DNA of 7,872 bases, taken from contig CALAPG010000257.1 of assembly GCA_937889485.1 (NCBI GenBank), positions 1 through 7,872 of the forward strand, read 5' to 3'. A model generated the notes under the pieces. The model was not told the origin of the DNA. It saw nothing but the letters and a program-made list of their open reading frames with translations, and searched no databases. Made by a program: the position numbers and the translations under genes. This DNA is from an uncultured Moraxella sp. GTDB taxonomy: Bacteria; Pseudomonadota; Gammaproteobacteria; Pseudomonadales; Moraxellaceae. Each line of letters opens with the position of its first letter. Within the stretch, counting starts at the first letter, position 1. This document shows positions 1 to 6,170 of the stretch, one piece after another.

Positions 1-14
1 ATTAAATGTTTCAT
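1..14 (-). CDS. ilvH: Acetolactate synthase small (regulatory) subunit, N-terminal four codons only
   Basis: Reading leftwards, ATG at 14-12 overlaps the ilvI stop codon by one base (TAATG). It opens a frame M-K-H-L followed by AT, which fits the M-[KR]-[HR]-[IL]-[IL] start of IlvH proteins; E. coli IlvH begins MRRIL. A strong Shine-Dalgarno sequence, AAGGGGAG on the minus strand (plus 30-23), lies 8 bases before the ATG, inside the last codons of ilvI. The overlap and ribosome site imply translational coupling in an ilvIH operon. The family's ACT domain gives valine feedback control of the large subunit, but none of it is visible here. The identification rests mostly on position, because only four residues can be read. 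Confidence 0.8.
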
Positions 15-1861
15 TAGGTACGCTCCCCTTTGGCTAACCACATATCACGCATTGATTGCCCTGCCAATTGCATGGGATAAACGTGTTCGTTTCTATCGAC
101 AATGACATCAATAAACACTAATCTGTCTTTCATGGCTAATGCTCGCGCCAGTTCTTCATCAAGTTTGGCAGGGTCTGTGACTTTGATGCCAACATGGCCG
201 TATGCTTCGGCAAGTTTAACAAAATCTGGCAGCGAATCCATATATGAGTTGGAATGGCGACCTTCGTAAATCATGTCTTGCCACTGCTTCACCATGCCCA
301 ACTGCGCGTTATTTAGGTTTAAGATTTTGACGGGTAAGTTGTACTGAAGGCAAGTTGATAACTCTTGGATATTCATCTGAATAGAGCCTTCGCCTGTGAT
401 ACATACTACATCACGTTCGGGGCAAGCAAGCTTGGCTGCCATGGCATAAGGAAGACCCACGCCCATGGTGCCAAGACCGCCCGAATTGAGCCATTGTCGC
501 GGTTCATCGTACTTGTAATAAAGTGCCGCAAACATCTGATGCTGTCCAACGTCTGAGGTAATAATGGCTTTACCTTCACTTAATGCATAAAGACGCTCGA
601 CAACGTGCTGGGGTTTCATGCCGTTGCTATCATCTTTGTCATAACGCAAACCATGACGTTTGCGCCATTCGTTGATTTGCGCCCACCAATCGTGGAGCGC
701 TGGCTGGTCAAGCGCGCTGTTATTTTCTTTGACAATCCCCAACATTTCTATCAACACATTTTTGACATCACCCACAATTGGGATATGCGCATTGATCGTT
801 TTTGAAATAGAGGCTGGGTCAATATCAATGTGGATAATTTTGGCGTTTGGACAAAATTTTTGGGTATTGTTGGTAACGCGGTCATCAAAACGTGCCCCAA
901 CTGCCAAAATCACATCTGAGTTGTGCATGGTCATGTTGGCTTCATAGGTGCCATGCATACCTAACATACCCAAAAATTGTTTGTCAGAACCTGGGTAAGC
1001 ACCAAGCCCCATTAAGGTATTGGTTACGGGTAAATTTAATAATTGCGCAAGCTCTGTTAACTCTGCACTGGCGTTGGCAGCAATAACCCCACCGCCTGAG
1101 TATAGCACAGGGCGTTTTGCCGCTAGCAAGGTGTCAATGGCTTTACGAATCTGCCCTGAATGACCCCGTACAGACGGCTGATAAGAACGCAAGCTAACCG
1201 ATTCTGGAAAGTGGTAAGCAAATTTTTCGTTCGGTGCGGTTTTGTCTTTGGGCACATCGATTACCACAGGACCTGGGCGTCCAGAGCTTGCGATATAAAA
1301 GGCTTTACGCACAATTTCGGGGATTTCACTGGCATGACGCACTTGAAAGCTATGCTTGACCACAGGGCGTGATACCCCAATCATGTCAGTTTCTTGGAAA
1401 GCATCATCACCAATCAAGCTAGATGGCACCTGACCTGAGATAATCACCATGGGGATAGAATCCATGAATGCTGTAGCAATTGCGGTAACGGTGTTGGTGG
1501 CACCCGGACCTGACGTGGCAAGTACGACACCTGTTTGACCCGTCACCCGCGAATAAGCATCTGCCATGTGCCCGGCTGCTTGCTCATGACGCACCAGAAT
1601 ATGTTCAATTTTATCTTGCTTAAATAGGGCATCATAAATGTGCAAAACTGCCCCACCTGGGTAACCAAAAATATATTGAACCCCTTCATCAATAAGGGCT
1701 TGCACCAGCATTTCTGCACCTGATAGCATCACGGGTTCACCTGTCGAGGTTTGAACCGATTTTTTATCAAAATGGGGTGCAGCGTGAGCCGTTTGATTGT
1801 CTCCCGTCGCCGCTATTGGATTCACGGTGGGAGCTTGGGTAGTTTGAGTCACTGTCATCAC
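14..1861 (-). CDS. ilvI: Acetolactate synthase (acetohydroxyacid synthase) large catalytic subunit
   Basis: This cytoplasmic ThDP, Mg2+ and FAD enzyme condenses two pyruvates to acetolactate, or pyruvate with 2-oxobutyrate, the first common step to valine, leucine and isoleucine. Seen in the 615-residue frame: an N-terminal ThDP-binding domain with FGYPGGAV (about 66-73) and catalytic Glu93 in [14 protein letters not shown]; a central domain with [16 protein letters not shown] (299-314); and a C-terminal ThDP domain with GEGS (490-493) and NN (517-518). The ending MWLAKGERT closely matches E. coli IlvI (MWLSKTERT). The start is uncertain. GTG1861 and adjacent ATG1858 give a 44-residue Thr/Ala/Gln-rich extension with only a close AAAAGG before it. 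ATG1729 ([10 protein letters not shown]) aligns with the E. coli start, has AGGTGA 7-8 bases upstream, and would give 571 residues against 574 in E. coli. ilvH follows with a one-base overlap. Family identity is very secure. Confidence 0.97.
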   Translation of the reverse strand: MMTVTQTTQAPTVNPIAATGDNQTAHAAPHFDKKSVQTSTGEPVMLSGAEMLVQALIDEGVQYIFGYPGGAVLHIYDALFKQDKIEHILVRHEQAAGHMADAYSRVTGQTGVVLATSGPGATNTVTAIATAFMDSIPMVIISGQVPSSLIGDDAFQETDMIGVSRPVVKHSFQVRHASEIPEIVRKAFYIASSGRPGPVVIDVPKDKTAPNEKFAYHFPESVSLRSYQPSVRGHSGQIRKAIDTLLAAKRPVLYSGGGVIAANASAELTELAQLLNLPVTNTLMGLGAYPGSDKQFLGMLGMHGTYEANMTMHNSDVILAVGARFDDRVTNNTQKFCPNAKIIHIDIDPASISKTINAHIPIVGDVKNVLIEMLGIVKENNSALDQPALHDWWAQINEWRKRHGLRYDKDDSNGMKPQHVVERLYALSEGKAIITSDVGQHQMFAALYYKYDEPRQWLNSGGLGTMGVGLPYAMAAKLACPERDVVCITGEGSIQMNIQELSTCLQYNLPVKILNLNNAQLGMVKQWQDMIYEGRHSNSYMDSLPDFVKLAEAYGHVGIKVTDPAKLDEELARALAMKDRLVFIDVIVDRNEHVYPMQLAGQSMRDMWLAKGERT

Positions 1862-1887
1862 CTTTTGTGGTCGTCGTCAGATAGGTA

Positions 1888-1915
1888 TTTACTGGGTTGT
1901 CGCTATAGCTATAAT
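1888..1915 (+). promoter_or_regulatory. Candidate plus-strand promoter TTTACT-16-TATAAT
   Basis: A perfect TATAAT (1910-1915) has TTTACT (1888-1893, four of six consensus bases) 16 bases upstream. It overlaps the ilvI -10 candidate around the self-complementary TATAGCTATA, so the two would compete. A transcript starting near 1922 would carry the short ORF at 2003-2050 and could run on to the DUF4124 gene. Confidence 0.35.
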
Positions 1916-1939
1916 AGGCGCACTATTTGTTAGGATCTT
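1911..1939 (-). promoter_or_regulatory. Candidate ilvI promoter (-10 box TATTAT)
   Basis: On the minus strand TATTAT (1916-1911) lies about 50 bases before the GTG/ATG start of ilvI. The hexamer 17 bases upstream (AAGATC, 1939-1934) is a poor -35 match. The better TTGATC (1945-1940) sits 23 bases from the -10, too far for standard spacing. The call therefore rests on the -10 box and its position, and an activator would be needed if it is real. Confidence 0.35.
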
Positions 1940-2002
1940 GATCAACTGCCAACAAACATAGCGTAGTATGACACAGATGACAACGCTAACGAGGACAAAA
2001 AA

Positions 2003-2050
2003 ATGATAACCAAAAAAGAAGGCAACACAAAAATGTGGTGTTTAGATTGA
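2003..2050 (+). CDS. Possible 15-residue peptide or broken small ORF
   Basis: ATG at 2003 is preceded by GAGGA (1991-1995) with 7-base spacing, one of the better ribosome sites in the window. The frame encodes MITKKEGNTKMWCLD and stops at TGA (2048-2050). The same frame continues past the TGA for nine codons, WLLFVFVDR, to TAA at 2078-2080. A 25-residue peptide with a basic start and hydrophobic end may therefore have been cut by a nonsense change. I do not recognise the peptide. A chance ORF is quite possible, and the ribosome site is the main support. Confidence 0.3.
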   Translation: MITKKEGNTKMWCLD

Positions 2051-2298
2051 TGGCTACTTTTTGTCTTTGTTGACCGATAAGTCAGCGTTGTTAATTGTTT
2101 AACAACAACAAGGGTAAAAAATGCACGTGTTTTGGGTGCCTATTTAAGCGATAACCTTAAATATTTTATTTTTTACCAATTAATAACAAACGATAATTTA
2201 TTATTAATGACCAGTAGATAACCCAATATTGTTGTTTTTTGCCCATAAAGTCAAGAAAAAAATAACTTGTTTTAATATAACTTTTTTTTATGTAATAA

Positions 2299-2328
2299 TT
2301 GGCATGGCAAATTGATTAAAATTAGGAT
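2299..2328 (+). promoter_or_regulatory. Candidate promoter of the DUF4124 gene (TTGGCA-18-TAGGAT)
   Basis: TTGGCA (2299-2304) matches five of six -35 bases. TAGGAT (2323-2328), 18 bases downstream, matches four of six -10 bases. It lies in an AT-rich tract and would give a leader of about 65 bases. The match is moderate, and the AT-rich stretch offers other -10-like hexamers, such as AATAAT at 2294-2299. Confidence 0.35.
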
Positions 2329-2402
2329 TTTTTATGCCATCTTAGGATGAGCTATGGTAATCTAGCCAGTTATGTTTGATATGATTACCTTTAGGAACAA
2401 CC

Positions 2403-2867
2403 ATGCTAAAACCACTTTGTTTATTGTCATTATTGTTAGCGCCTATGTTCGTAACGCCATCAAATGCCGCAACTTATTTTAAGTGGACGGATAAAAACGG
2501 TGTTCCCCACTATAGTCAATACGCCCCAACTAACGGGGTAAATCTACATAAAGTCCAAGTGGTAAATACACGGGAGCTAGGCCCAAGTAGTAGCGCTGCA
2601 GCCGCCGTGCCAAATGCCTCAACCGCTGCACCTACCCAAAACCCAGATCAAAAACGTAACGCCGAGCTTGAAAGTCAAAACAAACTGCTTAAAAAACAAC
2701 AAGATCAAGAACATTGTAAGTCTTTACAAAATAACCTCGCCAACCTTAACGTGGGCGGACGCGTGTATGAAATGGATGACAAAGGTGAACGCAAATATTT
2801 GGATGGTCGTGAAATTGAACTGCGCCGCGGCAAGGTTGCGCAAGCGATTAACCAATATTGTAAATAA
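2403..2867 (+). CDS. Exported DUF4124-domain protein, function unknown
   Basis: This is a 154-residue protein with an N-terminal signal peptide: Lys3, a hydrophobic run LCLLSLLLAPMFV, then PSNAA, with signal peptidase I cleavage likely after Ala22 or Ala23. The mature start YFKWTDKNGVPHYSQYAP (25-42) is the DUF4124 pattern (YxWxDxxGxxHYSxxxP), common in proteobacterial envelope proteins of unknown role. Residues 61-82 are a Ser/Ala/Pro-rich linker, and about 83-103 is a charged, Gln/Lys-rich, probably helical stretch. The C-terminal part has Cys105 and Cys153, which could form a disulfide in the periplasm, around VGGRVYEMDDKGERKYLDG. AGGA (2393-2396) lies 6 bases before the ATG and supports the start. 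The gene stands alone, divergent from ilvI and convergent with nnr, so context gives no function. Cys6 is not in a lipobox, so a lipoprotein is unlikely. Confidence 0.88.
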   Translation: MLKPLCLLSLLLAPMFVTPSNAATYFKWTDKNGVPHYSQYAPTNGVNLHKVQVVNTRELGPSSSAAAAVPNASTAAPTQNPDQKRNAELESQNKLLKKQQDQEHCKSLQNNLANLNVGGRVYEMDDKGERKYLDGREIELRRGKVAQAINQYCK

Positions 2868-2889
2868 GCGCGCTATATGCAGCCATAAA

Positions 2890-2911
2890 AGGCTCATTGC
2901 TATGAGAGCCT
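2890..2911. terminator. Hairpin between convergent DUF4124 gene and nnr, possible bidirectional terminator
   Basis: AGG-CTCAT (2890-2897), loop TGCT, ATGAG-(AG)-CCT (2902-2911) forms an eight-pair stem with a two-base bulge. On the minus strand it is followed by TTTTA, so it fits best as the nnr terminator. In the plus direction only ATTT follows. It sits in the 62-base gap between the two stop codons. Confidence 0.45.
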
Positions 2912-2929
2912 ATTTACAACAGCACTGCG

Positions 2930-4606
2930 CTAGGACAATTGTTCACTATGGATAGTGTCTGCAATAGCTGCTGCCATATGTTTGGCCTGCAAGCCATATT
3001 CACCCATTGATGCTGCTAAGCAGTCGCCTGCCTTTGCATGAATAAGCGTGGCTGAGATTAGTGGATAGTGGATATGCTGCGCTACAAAACTTGCGACAAC
3101 ACCTGCTAGGCAGTCTCCCATACCCGCGGTTGCCATGCCCGCATTGCCAAGCCCACAAATAAAGGTATCCCCATTTTCACTGACCAGTGTTTCTGCACCC
3201 TTAATCAACCATTGCCCACCATACTGTTGGGAAAGTTGTGTTAAAGCGGATAATTTATCACGGTCAACCTGTTGATAGTCTATACCTAGTAACCGCGCCG
3301 CCTCGCCTGCGTGCGGTGTACAGTAGCAGTGTGCAGCGAGTTTTTGCGGATTGCTAGTTTGGAGATTGTTAGTTTGAAGATCGATAGCTTGCGGCGGGGC
3401 AATTGGGTTGAGAGATGGCGCCGTAGGTGGTGTTGGACAATTTTTTGATAGATATTGGCTTAAGTGAAACAGCCCATCAGCATCAATTACACAAGATTTT
3501 TGGTGAGCTAAGCTGATTTTTAACGTTTGTTCAAATAGCTGGTAGCTGGCGGCATCTCGTCCCATTCCCATACCGATAGCGACCACATCTACTTGTGCTA
3601 TTAAAGTGCTAAGCGCTAGGGCGTCATGCAGATCTGCCGTCATGGCATTGGGCAAATTGGCAATGATAGCCCCATGAAAATCCCTATGACAAGCCACGGT
3701 GACCTTACCTGCGCCAGCAGCAAACGCACTACTGGCAGATAGCAGCGCGGCACCTGCCATACCTTGCCCAGTTTCTAACCGATTGCCACCGATAATCAGC
3801 ACATGACCATAACTGCCTTTATGGCTAATTTGTGCCCGTTTTGATAGACGCTGTGGGCGATTGAGATAAAAAATGGGGTTATCTGGCAATGTGAGCGGCA
3901 TGAGCGGTATGTCAATAATGCGTCCAACATATGCTTTGGCATCACCTAAATGCAACCCAATTTTTCTTGCACCCAAACACAGGGTAATATCTGCGTGAAT
4001 GGCAATATCTTCATAAACTTCACCCGTGGCGGCGTTGACACCACTAGGTACGTCAATGCTTATTACTTGGGTAGAAGCGTAGCTGTTTTTTTGCTGATTA
4101 ATCCATCGGCTGATGGCAGTATAATCTGCAGGCATGCCGCGGCTTAAGCCTATGCCAAACATGGCGTCAATGATGACTTCATACCTCACGGCTAGCCCTT
4201 GTTGGTTCACGGCTTGAAAGGTGTGATAATCTATACAATGAATTTTTTGCGGGAGAATGGTTGCTATTGCTTTGGCTTGCTGACTATCTGCTGTGGTGGG
4301 TGCTGCCATTTCAACCACGGTGATATGCCAAGTGGGTCGATGCTGCGCCAAATAATGCGCGACAAGCCAGCCATCACCGCCATTATTACCCGCCCCAACC
4401 ACCACCAACACTGTGCTTATAGGCGTTTCACCTTGATTGAGTAGCCAGTGGGTAATTTGCCATGCCGCTTGCTGCATTAATCCAAAGCTTTGGCTGTGCT
4501 TAAACCATTGTTTTTCAAGCGCATAAATGTAGGCTGGGGCATAACAAGCAACCGCTTGCGGCATATCCACCCATTTGGTAGTCACAGATTTGGTGGGAGT
4601 AATCAT
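2930..4606 (-). CDS. nnr: Bifunctional NAD(P)H-hydrate epimerase / ADP-dependent NAD(P)H-hydrate dehydratase
   Basis: This cytoplasmic repair enzyme restores damaged hydrated NAD(P)H: the N-terminal domain interconverts R and S hydrates and the C-terminal domain dehydrates the S form using ADP. The protein has 558 residues from ATG4606, chosen because AGGAAG lies 5 bases upstream; a TTG start at 4654 is less likely. The YjeF_N domain (about 1-240) shows GAGNNGGDG (71-79), IIDAMFGIG with Asp147, and SIDVPSGV. The ribokinase-like YjeF_C domain (about 255-555) shows HKGSYGHVLIIGG, VIDADGL, TPHAGEAARLLG (430-441) and GNAGMATAGMGDCLAG (487-502); Asp498 is the expected catalytic residue. Two oddities are visible. 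A Pro/Asn/Gln-rich insert (about 388-424), built partly of 15-bp repeats, sits before TPHAGEA. The usual GPGLG turn reads GMGMG (345-349). nnr is divergent from queG as in E. coli, but tsaE does not follow it here. Confidence 0.95.
   Translation of the reverse strand: MITPTKSVTTKWVDMPQAVACYAPAYIYALEKQWFKHSQSFGLMQQAAWQITHWLLNQGETPISTVLVVVGAGNNGGDGWLVAHYLAQHRPTWHITVVEMAAPTTADSQQAKAIATILPQKIHCIDYHTFQAVNQQGLAVRYEVIIDAMFGIGLSRGMPADYTAISRWINQQKNSYASTQVISIDVPSGVNAATGEVYEDIAIHADITLCLGARKIGLHLGDAKAYVGRIIDIPLMPLTLPDNPIFYLNRPQRLSKRAQISHKGSYGHVLIIGGNRLETGQGMAGAALLSASSAFAAGAGKVTVACHRDFHGAIIANLPNAMTADLHDALALSTLIAQVDVVAIGMGMGRDAASYQLFEQTLKISLAHQKSCVIDADGLFHLSQYLSKNCPTPPTAPSLNPIAPPQAIDLQTNNLQTSNPQKLAAHCYCTPHAGEAARLLGIDYQQVDRDKLSALTQLSQQYGGQWLIKGAETLVSENGDTFICGLGNAGMATAGMGDCLAGVVASFVAQHIHYPLISATLIHAKAGDCLAASMGEYGLQAKHMAAAIADTIHSEQLS
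3349..3393. repeat. Three imperfect 15-bp tandem repeats within nnr
   Basis: On the plus strand the units are gattgctagtttgga (3349-3363), gattgttagtttgaa (3364-3378) and gatcgatagcttgcg (3379-3393). The first two differ at two bases and the third is more diverged. They are in frame and encode the five-residue pattern QAIDL-QTNNL-QTSNP in the linker insert of Nnr, so a gain or loss of units would keep the reading frame. Confidence 0.8.
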
Positions 4607-4653
4607 AAAATCTTCCTGTTTTTTGGCAGTCTTATCTCGGTAAATATGCGGCA

Positions 4654-4668
4654 ATTTATCTGATAAAT
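4654..4668. promoter_or_regulatory. Perfect 15-bp palindrome, candidate operator in the nnr/queG divergent region
   Basis: ATTTATC (4654-4660), a central T, then GATAAAT (4662-4668) is an exact inverted repeat. Its right arm occupies the place of the queG -35 element, 17 bases before TATAAT. It is also about 50 bases upstream of the nnr start. This position suits a dimeric repressor or activator acting on both genes. No regulator is identified, and AT-rich palindromes can arise by chance. Confidence 0.4.
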
Positions 4669-4682
4669 CACTGAATAAAATT

Positions 4683-4691
4683 TGCTATAAT
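4683..4691 (+). promoter_or_regulatory. queG promoter, consensus extended -10 TGCTATAAT
   Basis: TG (4683-4684), one base, then TATAAT (4686-4691) is a full-consensus extended -10 element, which can work with a weak -35. Transcription would start near 4698, leaving a leader of about 22 bases before the queG ATG. The -35 position (ATAAAT) is poor and is covered by the palindrome at 4654-4668. Confidence 0.7.
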
Positions 4692-4719
4692 TGGTACGAT
4701 TTTTTTTGTAGATTGTGTT

Positions 4720-5925
4720 ATGACCGCCCATCCTGCCAATCATGGCACTTTAATACCACTATATGCCAACGATGCCTCACAATCAAGCGAGGCTTTACAA
4801 TCAAGCCCGTCAGATTTGGTGGCGCTAAAAGCTTGGATCAAGACGCAAGCACTTGCGTTAGGCTTTGGTGACTGCGGCGTCATTGAACCTCATCACCCAA
4901 TTTTTGCCAAACAGATGCTTGGGCTGCAGCAATGGCTTGCTGCGGGCAAACACGGTGACATGCACTTTTTTGAAGACAATCATGACAAACGCGCCAATCC
5001 TGCTTTATTGGTCGAAGGTACCCAAAGCATCATCAGTGTGCGCTTAGATTACTTGGTAACCGCACCGCCACGGCGCGCCATTCCTGATAATGCCTTACCC
5101 AATCATGGCATTATCGCGCGCTATGCCCGTGGGCGTGATTATCATAAAACCATGCGTGGGCGGCTTAAGTTACTTGCCAATCAAATTTTGCAAAAATTAC
5201 AACGCGACTACCCACACTATGCCACAGGATTTGTGTTTCGTCCGTTTAGTGACTCTGCGCCAATTTTTGAGCGCGCCCTCGCTGAGCATGCAGGGCTTGG
5301 TTGGACAGGCAAGCATACGTTGCTCATTAACCAACAAGCAGGGTCTTTTTTTGTATTGGGTGAGCTGTTTACCAGTTTACCGTTACCGCCCGACACGGTT
5401 GCTACGTCATCTCAGTCTAGGGGACATTGTGGCAGCTGCCAAGCTTGTATTGATATTTGCCCAACCCAAGCCATCCAAAAAAACGCCACAGGACATTATG
5501 ACGTGGATGCACGACGCTGTATTTCTTATTTAACCATCGAATTAGCGGGGGAAATTCCCGTTGAGCTGCGCCCAAAAATTGGTAACCGCATTTTTGGTTG
5601 TGATGATTGTCAGCTGATTTGCCCGTGGAATAAGTTTGCCAAACTTGCCGTGATTGATGATTTTCAGCCGCGCCATGGCTTGGATAACGTGACATTATTA
5701 CAACTTTGGTCGTGGGATGAAGCCGAGTTTTTAAAAAAAACCGAAGGCAGTCCCATTCGGCGTACAGGGTATCAAAATTTTATGCGTAATATCGCTGTGG
5801 CACTTGGTAATGCTCCTTTTAGCCCAACCATCATTGCCAATCTGCAACAAAAACGCCCGACATTGAGCGAAAACACCCAAGCGCATATTGATTGGGCATT
5901 ACACCAACAGTCAAGTCAATCATAA
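4720..5925 (+). CDS. queG: Epoxyqueuosine reductase (tRNA queuosine synthesis, last step)
   Basis: This cobalamin and iron-sulfur enzyme reduces epoxyqueuosine to queuosine at tRNA wobble position 34 in the cytoplasm. Seen in the 401-residue protein: ARYARGRDYHK (133-143) and FVFRPFSDSAPIFERALAEHAGLGWTGKHT (171-200), the latter carrying the family's catalytic Asp (here Asp178, by analogy). A ferredoxin-like region has CGSCQACIDICP (Cys237, 240, 243, 247), RRCISYLTIE (Cys267) and GCDDCQLICPWNK (Cys294, 297, 301). All eight cysteines for two 4Fe-4S clusters are therefore present. A C-terminal helical region follows (SPIRRTGYQNFMRNIAVALGN). Compared with E. coli QueG (379 residues), it has about 24 extra N-terminal residues and a shorter tail. 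No good Shine-Dalgarno sequence precedes ATG4720, so the short leader may limit translation. The start is supported by the extended -10 promoter 29 bases upstream. It is divergent from nnr, an arrangement also found in E. coli. Confidence 0.97.
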   Translation: MTAHPANHGTLIPLYANDASQSSEALQSSPSDLVALKAWIKTQALALGFGDCGVIEPHHPIFAKQMLGLQQWLAAGKHGDMHFFEDNHDKRANPALLVEGTQSIISVRLDYLVTAPPRRAIPDNALPNHGIIARYARGRDYHKTMRGRLKLLANQILQKLQRDYPHYATGFVFRPFSDSAPIFERALAEHAGLGWTGKHTLLINQQAGSFFVLGELFTSLPLPPDTVATSSQSRGHCGSCQACIDICPTQAIQKNATGHYDVDARRCISYLTIELAGEIPVELRPKIGNRIFGCDDCQLICPWNKFAKLAVIDDFQPRHGLDNVTLLQLWSWDEAEFLKKTEGSPIRRTGYQNFMRNIAVALGNAPFSPTIIANLQQKRPTLSENTQAHIDWALHQQSSQS

Positions 5926-5943
5926 GGGATGGTGAGCCTGTGT

Positions 5944-5969
5944 CAATGCGCTGCTCTAAGCGTTGTTTT
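5944..5969 (+). terminator. Weak candidate terminator after queG
   Basis: CAA (5944-5946), a TG bulge, CGCT (5949-5952), loop GCTCTA, AGCG (5959-5962) and TTG (5963-5965) form a seven-pair bulged stem followed by TTTT (5966-5969). It starts 18 bases after the queG stop. The stem is short and the T-run minimal, so efficiency is doubtful. Confidence 0.35.
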
Positions 5970-6005
5970 GGCGACAGTGATATAAACTGATATAACTGAT
6001 ATAAT
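5968..6005 (+). promoter_or_regulatory. Candidate upstream pepD promoter and phased TGATATAA repeats
   Basis: TTGGCG (5968-5973) has TATAAC (5991-5996) exactly 17 bases downstream, and a perfect TATAAT follows at 6000-6005. Three direct copies of TGATATAA start at 5978, 5988 and 5997, nearly one helical turn apart. They therefore generate several overlapping -10 boxes. A transcript from here would have a leader of about 165 bases before pepD. Whether the repeats bind a protein or are only low-complexity sequence cannot be told. Confidence 0.4.
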
Positions 6006-6110
6006 AAGGTGCGCTCGTAATCGGCTAGCGTCCATGTTTTTTCACAGGTAAAGGTTTGGTGATGTTGTGGTCAAGAGATCGGCTAAAGCTGTGCGGTTCT
6101 CGGCTTATTT

Positions 6111-6138
6111 TTGGCTGATGTTTGCCACTTAATATAGA
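6111..6138 (+). promoter_or_regulatory. Candidate proximal pepD promoter (TTGGCT-16-TATAGA)
   Basis: TTGGCT (6111-6116) and TATAGA (6133-6138) are 16 bases apart. Each matches four of six consensus bases. Transcription near 6145 would give a leader of about 26 bases containing the AAGG ribosome site. This is a plausible alternative to the upstream promoter. Confidence 0.4.
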
Positions 6139-6170
6139 ATTTATCAAGCCATCATTTTTAAGGTTATATT

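Larger units (their letters stand above)
1862..2402. other. 541-bp AT-rich divergent spacer between ilvI and the DUF4124 gene
   Basis: No full-length gene is visible. It holds, in order: overlapping promoter-like boxes near 1888-1939; a short ORF with a good ribosome site (2003-2050); an 8-bp inverted repeat with a 4-base loop (2087-2106, GTTGTTAA/TTAACAAC); an 8-codon ORF at 2121-2147 behind AAGGG; a very AT-rich tract from about 2154 to 2330 containing an 8-bp inverted repeat (ATTAATAA 2179-2186 and TTATTAAT 2201-2208); and a 7-bp inverted repeat just before the DUF4124 start (2356-2389). On the minus strand I found no leader peptide rich in Leu/Val/Ile codons, so classical ilv attenuation is not supported. 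Confidence 0.7.

Noticed and set aside
383..394. GEGS instead of GDGS in the ThDP/Mg motif of IlvI
   Set aside because: As I recall, the Glu form is common in IlvI of Pseudomonas and relatives, so it is a lineage feature and not an inactivating change.
1224..1245. Pasteurellaceae-like uptake signal (GTGCGGT seen in a few places)
   Set aside because: The full AAGTGCGGT core is absent and the count is no more than expected by chance.
2121..2147. Eight-codon ORF MHVFWVPI behind AAGGG
   Set aside because: Too short to separate from chance; kept only as a note in the spacer description.
1862..2400. Classical ilv attenuator leader peptide
   Set aside because: On the minus strand upstream of ilvI I found no short ORF rich in Leu/Val/Ile codons and no terminator hairpin with a T-run.
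4607..4654. 16-codon upstream extension of nnr from TTG4654
   Set aside because: The ATG at 4606 has a good AGGAAG ribosome site, and the extension starts at TTG inside the palindrome, so the shorter form is preferred.
5090..5533. 147-codon ORF in another frame of queG
   Set aside because: It lies wholly within queG, whose frame has all catalytic motifs, so this is a shadow frame.
5929..5985. 18-codon hydrophobic ORF (MVSLCQCAALSVVLATVI) right after queG
   Set aside because: No separate ribosome site beyond GGG abutting the ATG, it overlaps the terminator and promoter candidates, and there is no recognisable family.
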